A stretch of 9,219 bases of DNA from DATHNF01 sp035486285 (GTDB lineage: Bacteria > Patescibacteriota > Saccharimonadia > Saccharimonadales > UBA4665), in assembly GCA_035486285.1 (NCBI GenBank), contig DATHNF010000040.1, forward strand, positions 1 to 9,219, read 5' to 3'. The notes under the pieces are model-generated. The model was given only the letters and a program-made list of their open reading frames with translations. It made no database searches and was not told where the DNA came from. The stretch's first letter is position 1; each line of letters begins with the position of its first letter. Position numbers and translations under genes: made by a program. This document shows positions 1-5,140 of the stretch, piece by piece.

Positions 1-1
1 G

Positions 2-790
2 GCCGAAGGTTTATTCGAAGAATCGCGCAAGCGGGGGTTGCCGTATCCGCCGGCGCGTATTGGTCTTGTTACTTCCAAACAGTCGGCGGCCTACGCCGAT
101 TTCATTAAGGTCTTGAACGCTCGTTGGCAAGGTGTTGACATTCAATTTATCGACATCCAGGTCCAGGGTGAGGCGGCGCCAGCCCAAATAGTAGCCGCCG
201 TGGAGCAATTCAATAGCCAGGCTGAGCCGCCAGAGGTCGTGGTAATTATTCGGGGCGGTGGCAGCGCTGAGGACTTGGCGGCCTTTAGCACCGAGCAGGT
301 CACCCGGGCGGTGGCCGCCAGTCGTGTACCGACAGTGGTAGCAATCGGCCACGAAATTGACCTGTCTTTAGCTGAGCTGGCCGCTGACCGCCGGGCCAGC
401 ACGCCCAGTAATGCCGCTGAGCTACTGGTGCCTGAACGGCTGCAAGCTTTGGCAGAATTACAGAAATATGCCGCCCAACTGCAACACCATGGCCAAGCCC
501 AATTGCAGGCTGCTCACGGCGAATTACAGCAGCAGGTAACACTCTTGAACCAGCAAATAGCGCAAGTACTGGAAGCCAACCAAACCAGCGTTAAACACCG
601 CGCACAATTATTAGAAGCCTTCAATCCTGAGGCCATTTTGCGGCGCGGCTATGCTATTGTTCGTAAGGATGGCCGGCCGCTGCGCAGTACGGGTCGGCTG
701 ACAGCGGGTGGTATAGTGGAGGTGCAGCTGGCTGCCGGTCGTTTCGGAGCCATTGTCAACAATATTCAGCCGGAGAAAAGCCATGACTAA
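2..790 (+). CDS. xseA: Exonuclease VII large subunit XseA (5' end outside window)
   Basis: This is the catalytic subunit of exonuclease VII, which with XseB degrades single-stranded DNA to short oligonucleotides in the cytoplasm. The reading frame is open from base 2, so the gene enters from the left. The TTG at 38 is internal, because the preceding codons (AEGLFEESRKRGLPYPPARIG) already match the XseA family. Seen in the sequence: the start of the catalytic domain (IGLVTS), the hallmark RGGGSAEDLAAF at about 205-270, then GHEIDLSLAELAADRRASTPSNAAEL at about 350-425. A Gln-rich coiled-coil arm that contacts XseB follows, and then the conserved tail FNPEAILRRGYAIV at about 620-660. The N-terminal OB-fold is outside the window. 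The coiled-coil arm (about 70-80 residues) seems shorter than that of the E. coli protein. The end overlaps xseB by 8 bp. Confidence 0.96.
   Translation, partial: AEGLFEESRKRGLPYPPARIGLVTSKQSAAYADFIKVLNARWQGVDIQFIDIQVQGEAAPAQIVAAVEQFNSQAEPPEVVVIIRGGGSAEDLAAFSTEQVTRAVAASRVPTVVAIGHEIDLSLAELAADRRASTPSNAAELLVPERLQALAELQKYAAQLQHHGQAQLQAAHGELQQQVTLLNQQIAQVLEANQTSVKHRAQLLEAFNPEAILRRGYAIVRKDGRPLRSTGRLTAGGIVEVQLAAGRFGAIVNNIQPEKSHD
772..775 (+). promoter_or_regulatory. Shine-Dalgarno site for xseB
   Basis: GGAG lies 7 nt before the ATG at 783, inside the end of xseA. It decides the start: the in-frame TTG at 753 would add ten residues that are not XseB-like and has no such site. Confidence 0.6.
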
Positions 791-992
791 AGCCAAACCA
801 GCATCCCCCACATATGAAGCACTGAAGACAGAGCTGGACACTGTTATGGCTGAGCTGCAGCGGGAAGACTTGGATGTCGATACCGCCTTACAGCAATATC
901 AGCGCGGTCTGGAACTGGTTCAGCAACTGGAAGCCTATCTCAAAACAGCCGAAAACAAAGTCCGCGAGCTAAAAGCCAAGTTTAGCGGCTAG
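783..992 (+). CDS. xseB: Exonuclease VII small subunit XseB
   Basis: This is the small helical subunit of exonuclease VII; several copies coat the coiled-coil arm of each XseA. The product is 69 aa, normal for the family (about 60-85). Seen: YEALKTELDTVMAELQREDLDVDTALQQYQRGLELVQQLEAYLKTAENKVREL. This is the typical two-helix hairpin with the LDVDxALxxYxRGLEL turn and the AExKVxEL end. The ATG at 783 follows a GGAG site and overlaps the xseA stop by 8 bp, so translation of the two subunits is coupled. The next gene starts 4 bp after the stop, which suggests that all three are cotranscribed. Confidence 0.95.
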   Translation: MTKAKPASPTYEALKTELDTVMAELQREDLDVDTALQQYQRGLELVQQLEAYLKTAENKVRELKAKFSG

Positions 993-996
993 CGCT

Positions 997-1491
997 ATGC
1001 TGTGGCTGCTAGTCTTGCTATTCATTATCCTGCTGGTTTGCTTTGCTGGTATATTGCTGGTCGGCGCGCCATACCTGCCAACGTTGCGTCCGCAAGTCTT
1101 AGCGGCGCTTGAGCTGGCTGATTTGCAAACGGGGGATACGCTGCTTGAACTCGGTTGTGGTGATGGCAAAGTGCTGGTGGCGGCCGCCCGACAGGGATTG
1201 AAAGCCGTAGGTTACGAGCTCAACCCCTTGTTAGTTGGCGTGGCTTGGCTGCGTACCCGGCGCTACCGTAAGCAGGTGCGGATTGTATGGGGTGACTTTT
1301 GGCGAAAACCGTGGCCGGAAGCGGGGGCTATTTTTGTATTTTTATTGCCCAAGTACATGTCCAAACTGGATAAAAAAATTACACGTTACGAATATAAGCC
1401 GGTCAAACTGATAAGCTTTGCCTTTCGTGTGCCTGGCAAACAGGCGCTCGGCGAGGAGCAGGGCGTGTACTATTATCGCTATCAGCAATAA
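997..1491 (+). CDS. Membrane-anchored class I SAM methyltransferase, FAM173/ATPSCKMT-like
   Basis: The 164-aa protein has one N-terminal membrane helix (residues 2-22) and a short linker GAPYLPT (23-29). A minimal Rossmann methyltransferase fold follows: motif I LLELGCGDGK (49-58), the acidic residue closing strand 2 in GYELNP (E74), WGD (D100) in motif II, and FLLPKYMSKLDKKI (116-129). The order of membrane helix, pre-methyltransferase APYLPT segment, LxELGxGDG, VGYELNP and a PxxMxxLxKK motif matches the family of eukaryotic FAM173A/B (ATPSCKMT). Those enzymes methylate lysines of the ADP/ATP carrier and the ATP synthase c subunit. The resemblance is my own reading of motifs. The substrate here is unknown; a membrane-embedded or membrane-proximal lysine is an inference. 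The gene starts 4 bp after xseB, with no clear ribosome site, so it may depend on coupling to xseB. No functional link to exonuclease VII is evident. Confidence 0.75.
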   Translation: MLWLLVLLFIILLVCFAGILLVGAPYLPTLRPQVLAALELADLQTGDTLLELGCGDGKVLVAAARQGLKAVGYELNPLLVGVAWLRTRRYRKQVRIVWGDFWRKPWPEAGAIFVFLLPKYMSKLDKKITRYEYKPVKLISFAFRVPGKQALGEEQGVYYYRYQQ

Positions 1492-1494
1492 CAA

Positions 1495-1530
1495 TTGGCT
1501 CGCTAGTACCAGCACGCCAGCCAACTAGCG
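1495..1530. repeat. Two interleaved 6-bp inverted repeats
   Basis: TTGGCT (1495-1500) is directly followed by CGCTAG (1501-1506). After 12 bases come AGCCAA (1519-1524) and CTAGCG (1525-1530), the reverse complements in the same order. The two stems are therefore mutually exclusive as RNA hairpins. The element sits between the methyltransferase stop and the promoter of the next gene. There is no T-tract, so it is not a canonical terminator. Function unknown; chance is possible. Confidence 0.35.
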
Positions 1531-1545
1531 CACCAAAAGCTCTTG

Positions 1546-1554
1546 TGCTACCAT
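1546..1554 (+). promoter_or_regulatory. Extended -10 promoter, putative leaderless start
   Basis: TGC-TACCAT is an extended -10 element (hexamer 1549-1554, 4 of 6 matches) ending 6 nt before the ATG at 1561. No -35 box is convincing. If transcription starts at the usual distance, the first transcribed base is at or next to the ATG. This favours the ATG at 1561 over the TTG at 1543 as the start of the next gene. Confidence 0.45.
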
Positions 1555-1560
1555 GGCCAT

Positions 1561-2235
1561 ATGATTAAGCACAACCAGGATGGGGCCGTGAATGGCGTGG
1601 TCATTGCTTTGGTTCTGACTGTTTTGTTGTTAGTCGGCGCTGTTGCTTTCGGTGTCTGGGCCTACGGTGGCCGCCAAGATTACAAGAATAACGTTAATGC
1701 CAAAATCAGTGTGGCCGTAACGGCGGCCAAAGCTCAGGAAGACCAAGCAAACACCGCGCAGTTTAACCTAGCCGCCGAGCAGCCGTTGCGTACCTATGTT
1801 GGGCCAGAAGCTTACGGCAGTCTAGTTATCAATTATCCCAAAACGTGGAGCGGTTACGTTGATGCTTCAGGCACGGCAGCCAACGGAGCCTTGGTAGACG
1901 GCTACTTCTACCCAAATGTCGTGCCGTCAATTACCGCCGTAACTTCGGCGTTCGCCTTGCATGTCCAAGTCTTGAACCAGTCGTATAACCAATCGTTACA
2001 ATCATTTGCCTCGCCGCCTCCACAGGGTCAGACAAGAACTGTTGTGCCGTACGCTCTGCCCAAGGTGCCAAGCGTCATCGGCGTTGAAGTCAGCGGCGTG
2101 TTAACAGGCACCAAGGTAGGTACCATGGTCGTGCTGCCACTGCGCTCCAATACGCTAGAAATATGGACTGACGGCAACACGTTCTTAAGTGATTTCAACA
2201 ATAACATCCTGCCGAACTTCAGCTTCTCGCCTTGA
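1561..2235 (+). CDS. One-pass membrane-anchored extracytoplasmic protein, unknown function
   Basis: I do not recognise a named family. From the ATG at 1561 the product is 224 aa. A short charged N-terminus (MIKHNQDGAVNG) leads into one hydrophobic helix at about residues 10-35, ending WAYGGRQDYKNN, followed by a soluble domain that should lie outside the cell. Part of that domain (GSLVINYPKTWSGYV) resembles the motif often seen at the start of small PsbP-like or lipoprotein-like beta folds, but this is weak. The rest is rich in Ser, Thr, Val, Asn and Pro and has no cysteine. There is no lipobox and no type IV pilin GFTLIE motif. The QDGAVNG-plus-helix-plus-RQDYKNN layout is a style I associate with Saccharibacteria surface proteins. 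An in-frame TTG at 1543 would add six residues; I prefer 1561 because of the -10 box just upstream. Confidence 0.7.
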   Translation: MIKHNQDGAVNGVVIALVLTVLLLVGAVAFGVWAYGGRQDYKNNVNAKISVAVTAAKAQEDQANTAQFNLAAEQPLRTYVGPEAYGSLVINYPKTWSGYVDASGTAANGALVDGYFYPNVVPSITAVTSAFALHVQVLNQSYNQSLQSFASPPPQGQTRTVVPYALPKVPSVIGVEVSGVLTGTKVGTMVVLPLRSNTLEIWTDGNTFLSDFNNNILPNFSFSP

Positions 2236-2297
2236 TTACACCAGTAGCCAATAGCTAACCGCTCAGTACTCAATACCGACCATTAAACGGCGCTGTT

Positions 2298-2327
2298 TGC
2301 TATACTTGGAAGAGATAAGCGAGGGAG
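2298..2327 (+). promoter_or_regulatory. Extended -10 promoter and Shine-Dalgarno site for the kinase-receiver-recO operon
   Basis: TGC-TATACT (hexamer 2301-2306, 5 of 6) is a good extended -10 with no clear -35. A strong purine-rich site GAGGGAG (2321-2327) lies 9 nt before the ATG at 2337. The predicted leader is about 24 nt. This is the only evident promoter for the three-gene operon 2337-4136. Confidence 0.6.
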
Positions 2328-2336
2328 CAACCGTTC

Positions 2337-3053
2337 ATGGGGCGTAGCGACAGCAGATCGCCAATATTGTCACAGCAGCTACTGCTGGGCGTGGCCGAAG
2401 AGCTCAAGTTGCCCCTCATGCAAATCGCCCGGCAAGCCGAGTACGGACGGCGTGACGGCGGTCAAACCGACCTGGCCGCTCTCCAAGCTACAGCCGATCA
2501 CGCGCTGCGGTTGTTGGATAATTACGCGCTGGGCGTGCGTTTGAATCTAGAACCCCAAGAACTTGAACTGGAGTCAGTCTCGGTGTCGTCGGTTTTGTAT
2601 GATACTGGTCAGCAACTTGATAGTTTGGCGCGCAATTATGGCGTAGAGCTGGAGCTGAATATTATTGGCCGGTATGGCCCGGTTATGGCGCACCGGCAGG
2701 GTTTGCAGTCGGCCCTAGTAAGTTTGGGCGCCGCTTTGATAGAGGCCTTGCCAGCCCTGCAGTTGCCGCAGCTAAAGCTGCAATTAGCCACGCACCGCAG
2801 CCGGTATGGCATTGTCGCCGGCCTCTATACCGACACCGAACAATTGACTAACGAAGCCCTACAACGGGGCCGCCGACTGCAGGGCCGCAGCCGTCAGCCA
2901 CTCCTTGATATGAGTCATACGAGTGGCGCTGGTATATTCGTAGCTGACACTATCCTGCGAGCCATGAACTTAAATCTACGCGCTTCCCGGCACCAACGCC
3001 TCTATGGCCTAGGAACGGTCTTGCAGCCCAGTCATCAAATGCAGTTGGTTTGA
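2337..3053 (+). CDS. Degenerate histidine-kinase-like protein (pseudokinase)
   Basis: This is a 238-aa soluble protein without membrane helices or a sensor domain. Residues 19-30, VAEELKLPLMQI, align with the HisKA box (SHELKTPLxxI). The phosphoacceptor His is Glu21, and the Thr needed for the phosphatase motif (E-x-x-T) is Leu25. Residues 40-75 look like the second dimerisation helix. Residues 95-235 follow an HATPase_c-like order. The N-box position reads ALVSLGAALIEAL (126-138), with both expected Asn replaced (Ser129, Ala133). The G1 position (DTEQL, 165-169) lacks its glycines. A G2-like SGAGIFVADTILRAM (196-210) remains. I infer loss of autophosphorylation, perhaps with the fold kept for dimerisation and binding. 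The gene has its own promoter and ribosome site and lies 7 bp before a receiver gene, its likely partner. The HATPase assignment is less certain than the HisKA-like box. Confidence 0.7.
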   Translation: MGRSDSRSPILSQQLLLGVAEELKLPLMQIARQAEYGRRDGGQTDLAALQATADHALRLLDNYALGVRLNLEPQELELESVSVSSVLYDTGQQLDSLARNYGVELELNIIGRYGPVMAHRQGLQSALVSLGAALIEALPALQLPQLKLQLATHRSRYGIVAGLYTDTEQLTNEALQRGRRLQGRSRQPLLDMSHTSGAGIFVADTILRAMNLNLRASRHQRLYGLGTVLQPSHQMQLV

Positions 3054-3060
3054 GTAGACT

Positions 3061-3447
3061 ATGAGCCATATCCTGCTGGTTGAACCTGACCGTGTCCTAG
3101 CCGAAACTTACTATCGGGCTTTAACCAGCGCCAGGCACAAAGTCGTTGTTTGCGCTGGTGCCCAAGCCGCCATCCTGGCGGCTGACGAACGTAAACCAGA
3201 CTTGGTTATCCTGGAGCTACAGCTTATTGAGCATTCCGGTATTGAGTTTCTCTATGAATTCCGCTCATATGGCGATTGGCAAACCATCCCGGTTATCATT
3301 CACAGCCAGGTGCCGCCCGGCGAGTTTACTACTAACAGGGGCCTGCTAAAGGACGAACTTGGCGTCCAAGCCTACCTCTACAAACCGCATACCTCGTTAC
3401 GCCATTTACTAGCCCAAGCTAATGAATACAGCCCCATACAAGCGTGA
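3061..3447 (+). CDS. Receiver-only response regulator with Asp-to-Glu at the phosphorylation site
   Basis: The 128-aa protein is one receiver domain with no output domain. Seen: ILLVEPD (4-10) with the metal-binding acidic pair E8 and D10; PDLVILELQL (46-55), where the phosphoacceptor Asp of LLDxxL is Glu52 (codon GAG); the Ser/Thr switch position in VIIHSQ (S82); and the conserved Lys in AYLYKP (K108). Everything except the acceptor residue fits a working receiver. Glu can mimic phospho-Asp in some receivers, so the protein may be locked active, or it may signal without phosphate. The gene is preceded by the degenerate kinase gene. Its stop overlaps the recO start (GTGA, 3444-3447), so recO translation is coupled to it. 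The partner or target is not evident from the sequence. Confidence 0.85.
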   Translation: MSHILLVEPDRVLAETYYRALTSARHKVVVCAGAQAAILAADERKPDLVILELQLIEHSGIEFLYEFRSYGDWQTIPVIIHSQVPPGEFTTNRGLLKDELGVQAYLYKPHTSLRHLLAQANEYSPIQA

Positions 3448-4136
3448 ACCAGCTCGTTACCAAAGCCATTGTCCTGAGCCGCACTAACTATGGTGAGGCC
3501 GATCGCATTCTGACGCTGCTGACGCCAGACTATGGCAAGCTGCGCTTAATGGCCCGCGGCGTGCGCAAGGTTAAGAGCAAGCTGGCTGGTGGCATCGAGC
3601 TATTTAGTGTGAGCGACATCACTTTTATCCGGGGTAGGGGAGAGATCGGCACGCTGGTTTCGGCCCGTCTGGTCACGTACTACAGCCACATTGTCAAAGA
3701 TATCGAGCGCGTCCAGCTAGGATACGAGTTAATCAAGGTGCTGAATAAGGCCACCGAAGACCAGCCGGAACCGGCGTATTTCGAATTACTGGAGCAAACC
3801 TTCCAGGCGCTTAATGAATCCAGCGTCGAGCTCAATTTGATTCAGTTATGGTTCGAATCCCGCTTGCTGTACTTGGCGGGACACTCTCCAAATCTCCGGA
3901 CAGATGTTGCTGGTCACGACTTAACCGCTGAAACCGCCTACAATTTTGACTTCGAAGCCATGGCTTTTACGGCCCATGCCGATGCGCCGTTCACGGCGTC
4001 CCATATTAAAACGCTGCGTCTGCTCTTTAGCCGCCGCCAGCCGCAAGCTCTGAGCAATGTCAAAGGCTTGACTGCGCTGCTGCCTGATCTGCAGCCGCTC
4101 ATTCACACTATGTTGATTTCGTTTATCCGGGTATAG
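3444..4136 (+). CDS. recO: DNA repair protein RecO
   Basis: RecO works with RecF and RecR to load RecA onto SSB-coated single-stranded gaps and can anneal strands. The product is 230 aa, close to the usual 220-260. Seen: the N-terminal OB-fold with the signature KAIVLSRTNYGEADRILTLLTPDYGKLRLMARGVRK (7-42), SKLAGGIELFSVSDITF (45-61), and a helical C-terminal domain with WFESRLLYLAGHSPNL (136-151). The C-terminal region where many RecO proteins carry a four-cysteine zinc site has none, and the whole protein lacks cysteine; the position reads LRTDVAGHDL. The start is GTG at 3444, overlapping the receiver stop by 4 bp. There is no separate ribosome site, so translation is probably reinitiated. 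The gene faces the minus-strand gene at 4188; I see no strong terminator in the 51-bp gap. Confidence 0.93.
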   Translation: MNQLVTKAIVLSRTNYGEADRILTLLTPDYGKLRLMARGVRKVKSKLAGGIELFSVSDITFIRGRGEIGTLVSARLVTYYSHIVKDIERVQLGYELIKVLNKATEDQPEPAYFELLEQTFQALNESSVELNLIQLWFESRLLYLAGHSPNLRTDVAGHDLTAETAYNFDFEAMAFTAHADAPFTASHIKTLRLLFSRRQPQALSNVKGLTALLPDLQPLIHTMLISFIRV

Positions 4137-4187
4137 CCCAAGGCTGTTAAGCAGTGGACGACATGTGCCGCGAGTCTTTACGAAATT

Positions 4188-5051
4188 TTATGATGCAAGT
4201 GATGCCACAGCCGATGGGCGTCTACTAGGTAGCTCGGGTTTTAGTCGGGAAGATAAGCGGATAAGCTTATGCACGGATAAGGCACGTAGAGTTTTCTTGG
4301 GTTGATCAATGACGGCGAGATTGCAGTCTGCGCTTAGTATTTCATCGGCCGTGAGGGCTGACACGTCATCGACAAGCAGCAGGTTTTTACTGTTTTCTAA
4401 ATCATTCATCATCAGACGGCCGAGTCTGCCGCAGACGCTGCGCAACTGCTCTTCGGCGCGGACATGCATAGTAGTGATGCCGTCACCGGCAATCTCTGGC
4501 CCATAGTTCTGGCTGATTTGCCAATGGGCGTTGAATACAGTTGTGCCGGGCACATAGGCGGCGACCGTAGTCCGGTGGCGGCTGCGCGGTGCGGTAAACA
4601 TGGCTAGCTGCTGCGGGCTGCTAATACTATGCTCGCTTGCGGCGAGTCTGTCGTGCATCCAGGCGCCGATATTGAACTGCATGGTGCCACTTGGGTCAAA
4701 GTCGAAAGCCTTAACCAATGCCTCAGGCACGGCGACCGGATGATAGACAGATGAATAATGATACGCGAAGTGATAATCCGGCTCCTGGGAACCGACGCGG
4801 AGTACGTCACAAGGCTCGGCTGCTCTAACGGCCGGGACATTGTGGTAACCATCATGCTCAGCGATGAAGACGCCCATCCGCTCTATCAATGAGGCTATGG
4901 CCGGGTTCTGGTCGATGGCTTGCACTCCCGCTTCGGTGAGATCTAGCGTTACGCGGTCATCACTGGCGAGACGTAGATAATCGACGCCCAAAACTTGATA
5001 TGCGGTGGTCGGCTCAAAACCAGTGACAGACGGAGCCTCTAAGGTTTTCAT
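4188..5051 (-). CDS. Hypothetical soluble protein, 287 aa
   Basis: I do not recognise this protein. It has no signal peptide or membrane helix. It is rich in His and aromatic residues in the middle (EPDYHFAYHYSSVYHPVAVPE, about 90-110) and has a conserved-looking stretch FNAHWQISQNYGPEIAGDG (about 173-191). It ends in a basic, Ser-rich and probably disordered tail (from about residue 265). The HxxxxYH spacing is not a metal motif I can name. The start at ATG 5051 is the first after the divergent promoter region, and there is no Shine-Dalgarno site before it. It runs divergently from glyQS (89 bp between starts) and convergently with recO. Its length, uniform composition and own promoter support a real gene, possibly lineage-restricted. 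Confidence 0.8.
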   Translation of the reverse strand: MKTLEAPSVTGFEPTTAYQVLGVDYLRLASDDRVTLDLTEAGVQAIDQNPAIASLIERMGVFIAEHDGYHNVPAVRAAEPCDVLRVGSQEPDYHFAYHYSSVYHPVAVPEALVKAFDFDPSGTMQFNIGAWMHDRLAASEHSISSPQQLAMFTAPRSRHRTTVAAYVPGTTVFNAHWQISQNYGPEIAGDGITTMHVRAEEQLRSVCGRLGRLMMNDLENSKNLLLVDDVSALTADEILSADCNLAVIDQPKKTLRALSVHKLIRLSSRLKPELPSRRPSAVASLAS

Positions 5052-5062
5052 GTGCTACATAC

Positions 5063-5091
5063 AAAGTAGAATAAACGCAATACTTAGTCAA
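5063..5091 (-). promoter_or_regulatory. Promoter for the minus-strand hypothetical gene
   Basis: On the minus strand TTGACT (5086-5091, 5 of 6) is followed after 17 bp by TACTTT (5063-5068, 3 of 6). The -10 ends 11 nt before the ATG at 5051. The leader would be only a few bases long, and no ribosome site is present. Confidence 0.45.
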
Positions 5092-5118
5092 ACTATTTTC
5101 TTCGCCAGCATCAATTAC

Positions 5119-5127
5119 TGCTATAAT
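5119..5127 (+). promoter_or_regulatory. Extended -10 promoter for glyQS, near-leaderless
   Basis: TGC-TATAAT is a perfect extended -10 (hexamer 5122-5127). The ATG at 5141 begins 13 nt after it, and the spacer is AT-rich with no Shine-Dalgarno site. The predicted leader is about 6-8 nt. No good -35 box is visible. Confidence 0.7.
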
Positions 5128-5140
5128 TCTCTATAAATAT

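Noticed and set aside
38..40. TTG at 38 as the start of xseA
   Set aside because: The frame is open to the window edge with XseA-like residues upstream. The protein would also lack its OB-fold, so the gene is simply cut by the window.
753..782. TTG start at 753 for xseB
   Set aside because: It adds ten non-family residues and lacks the GGAG site that precedes the ATG at 783.
1495..1530. H-type RNA pseudoknot formed by the two interleaved stems
   Set aside because: Both crossing loops would have zero nucleotides, which cannot span a 6-bp groove, so the two stems cannot form together.
1543..1560. TTG start at 1543 for the membrane-anchored protein
   Set aside because: The ATG at 1561 gives a typical N-terminus and lies at the expected distance from TGC-TACCAT, which itself overlaps the proposed TTG-initiated codons.
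1561..1670. Type IV pilin or lipoprotein identity for the protein at 1561
   Set aside because: There is no prepilin cleavage motif (G-F-T-L-x-E) and no cysteine lipobox; the helix looks like a plain membrane anchor.
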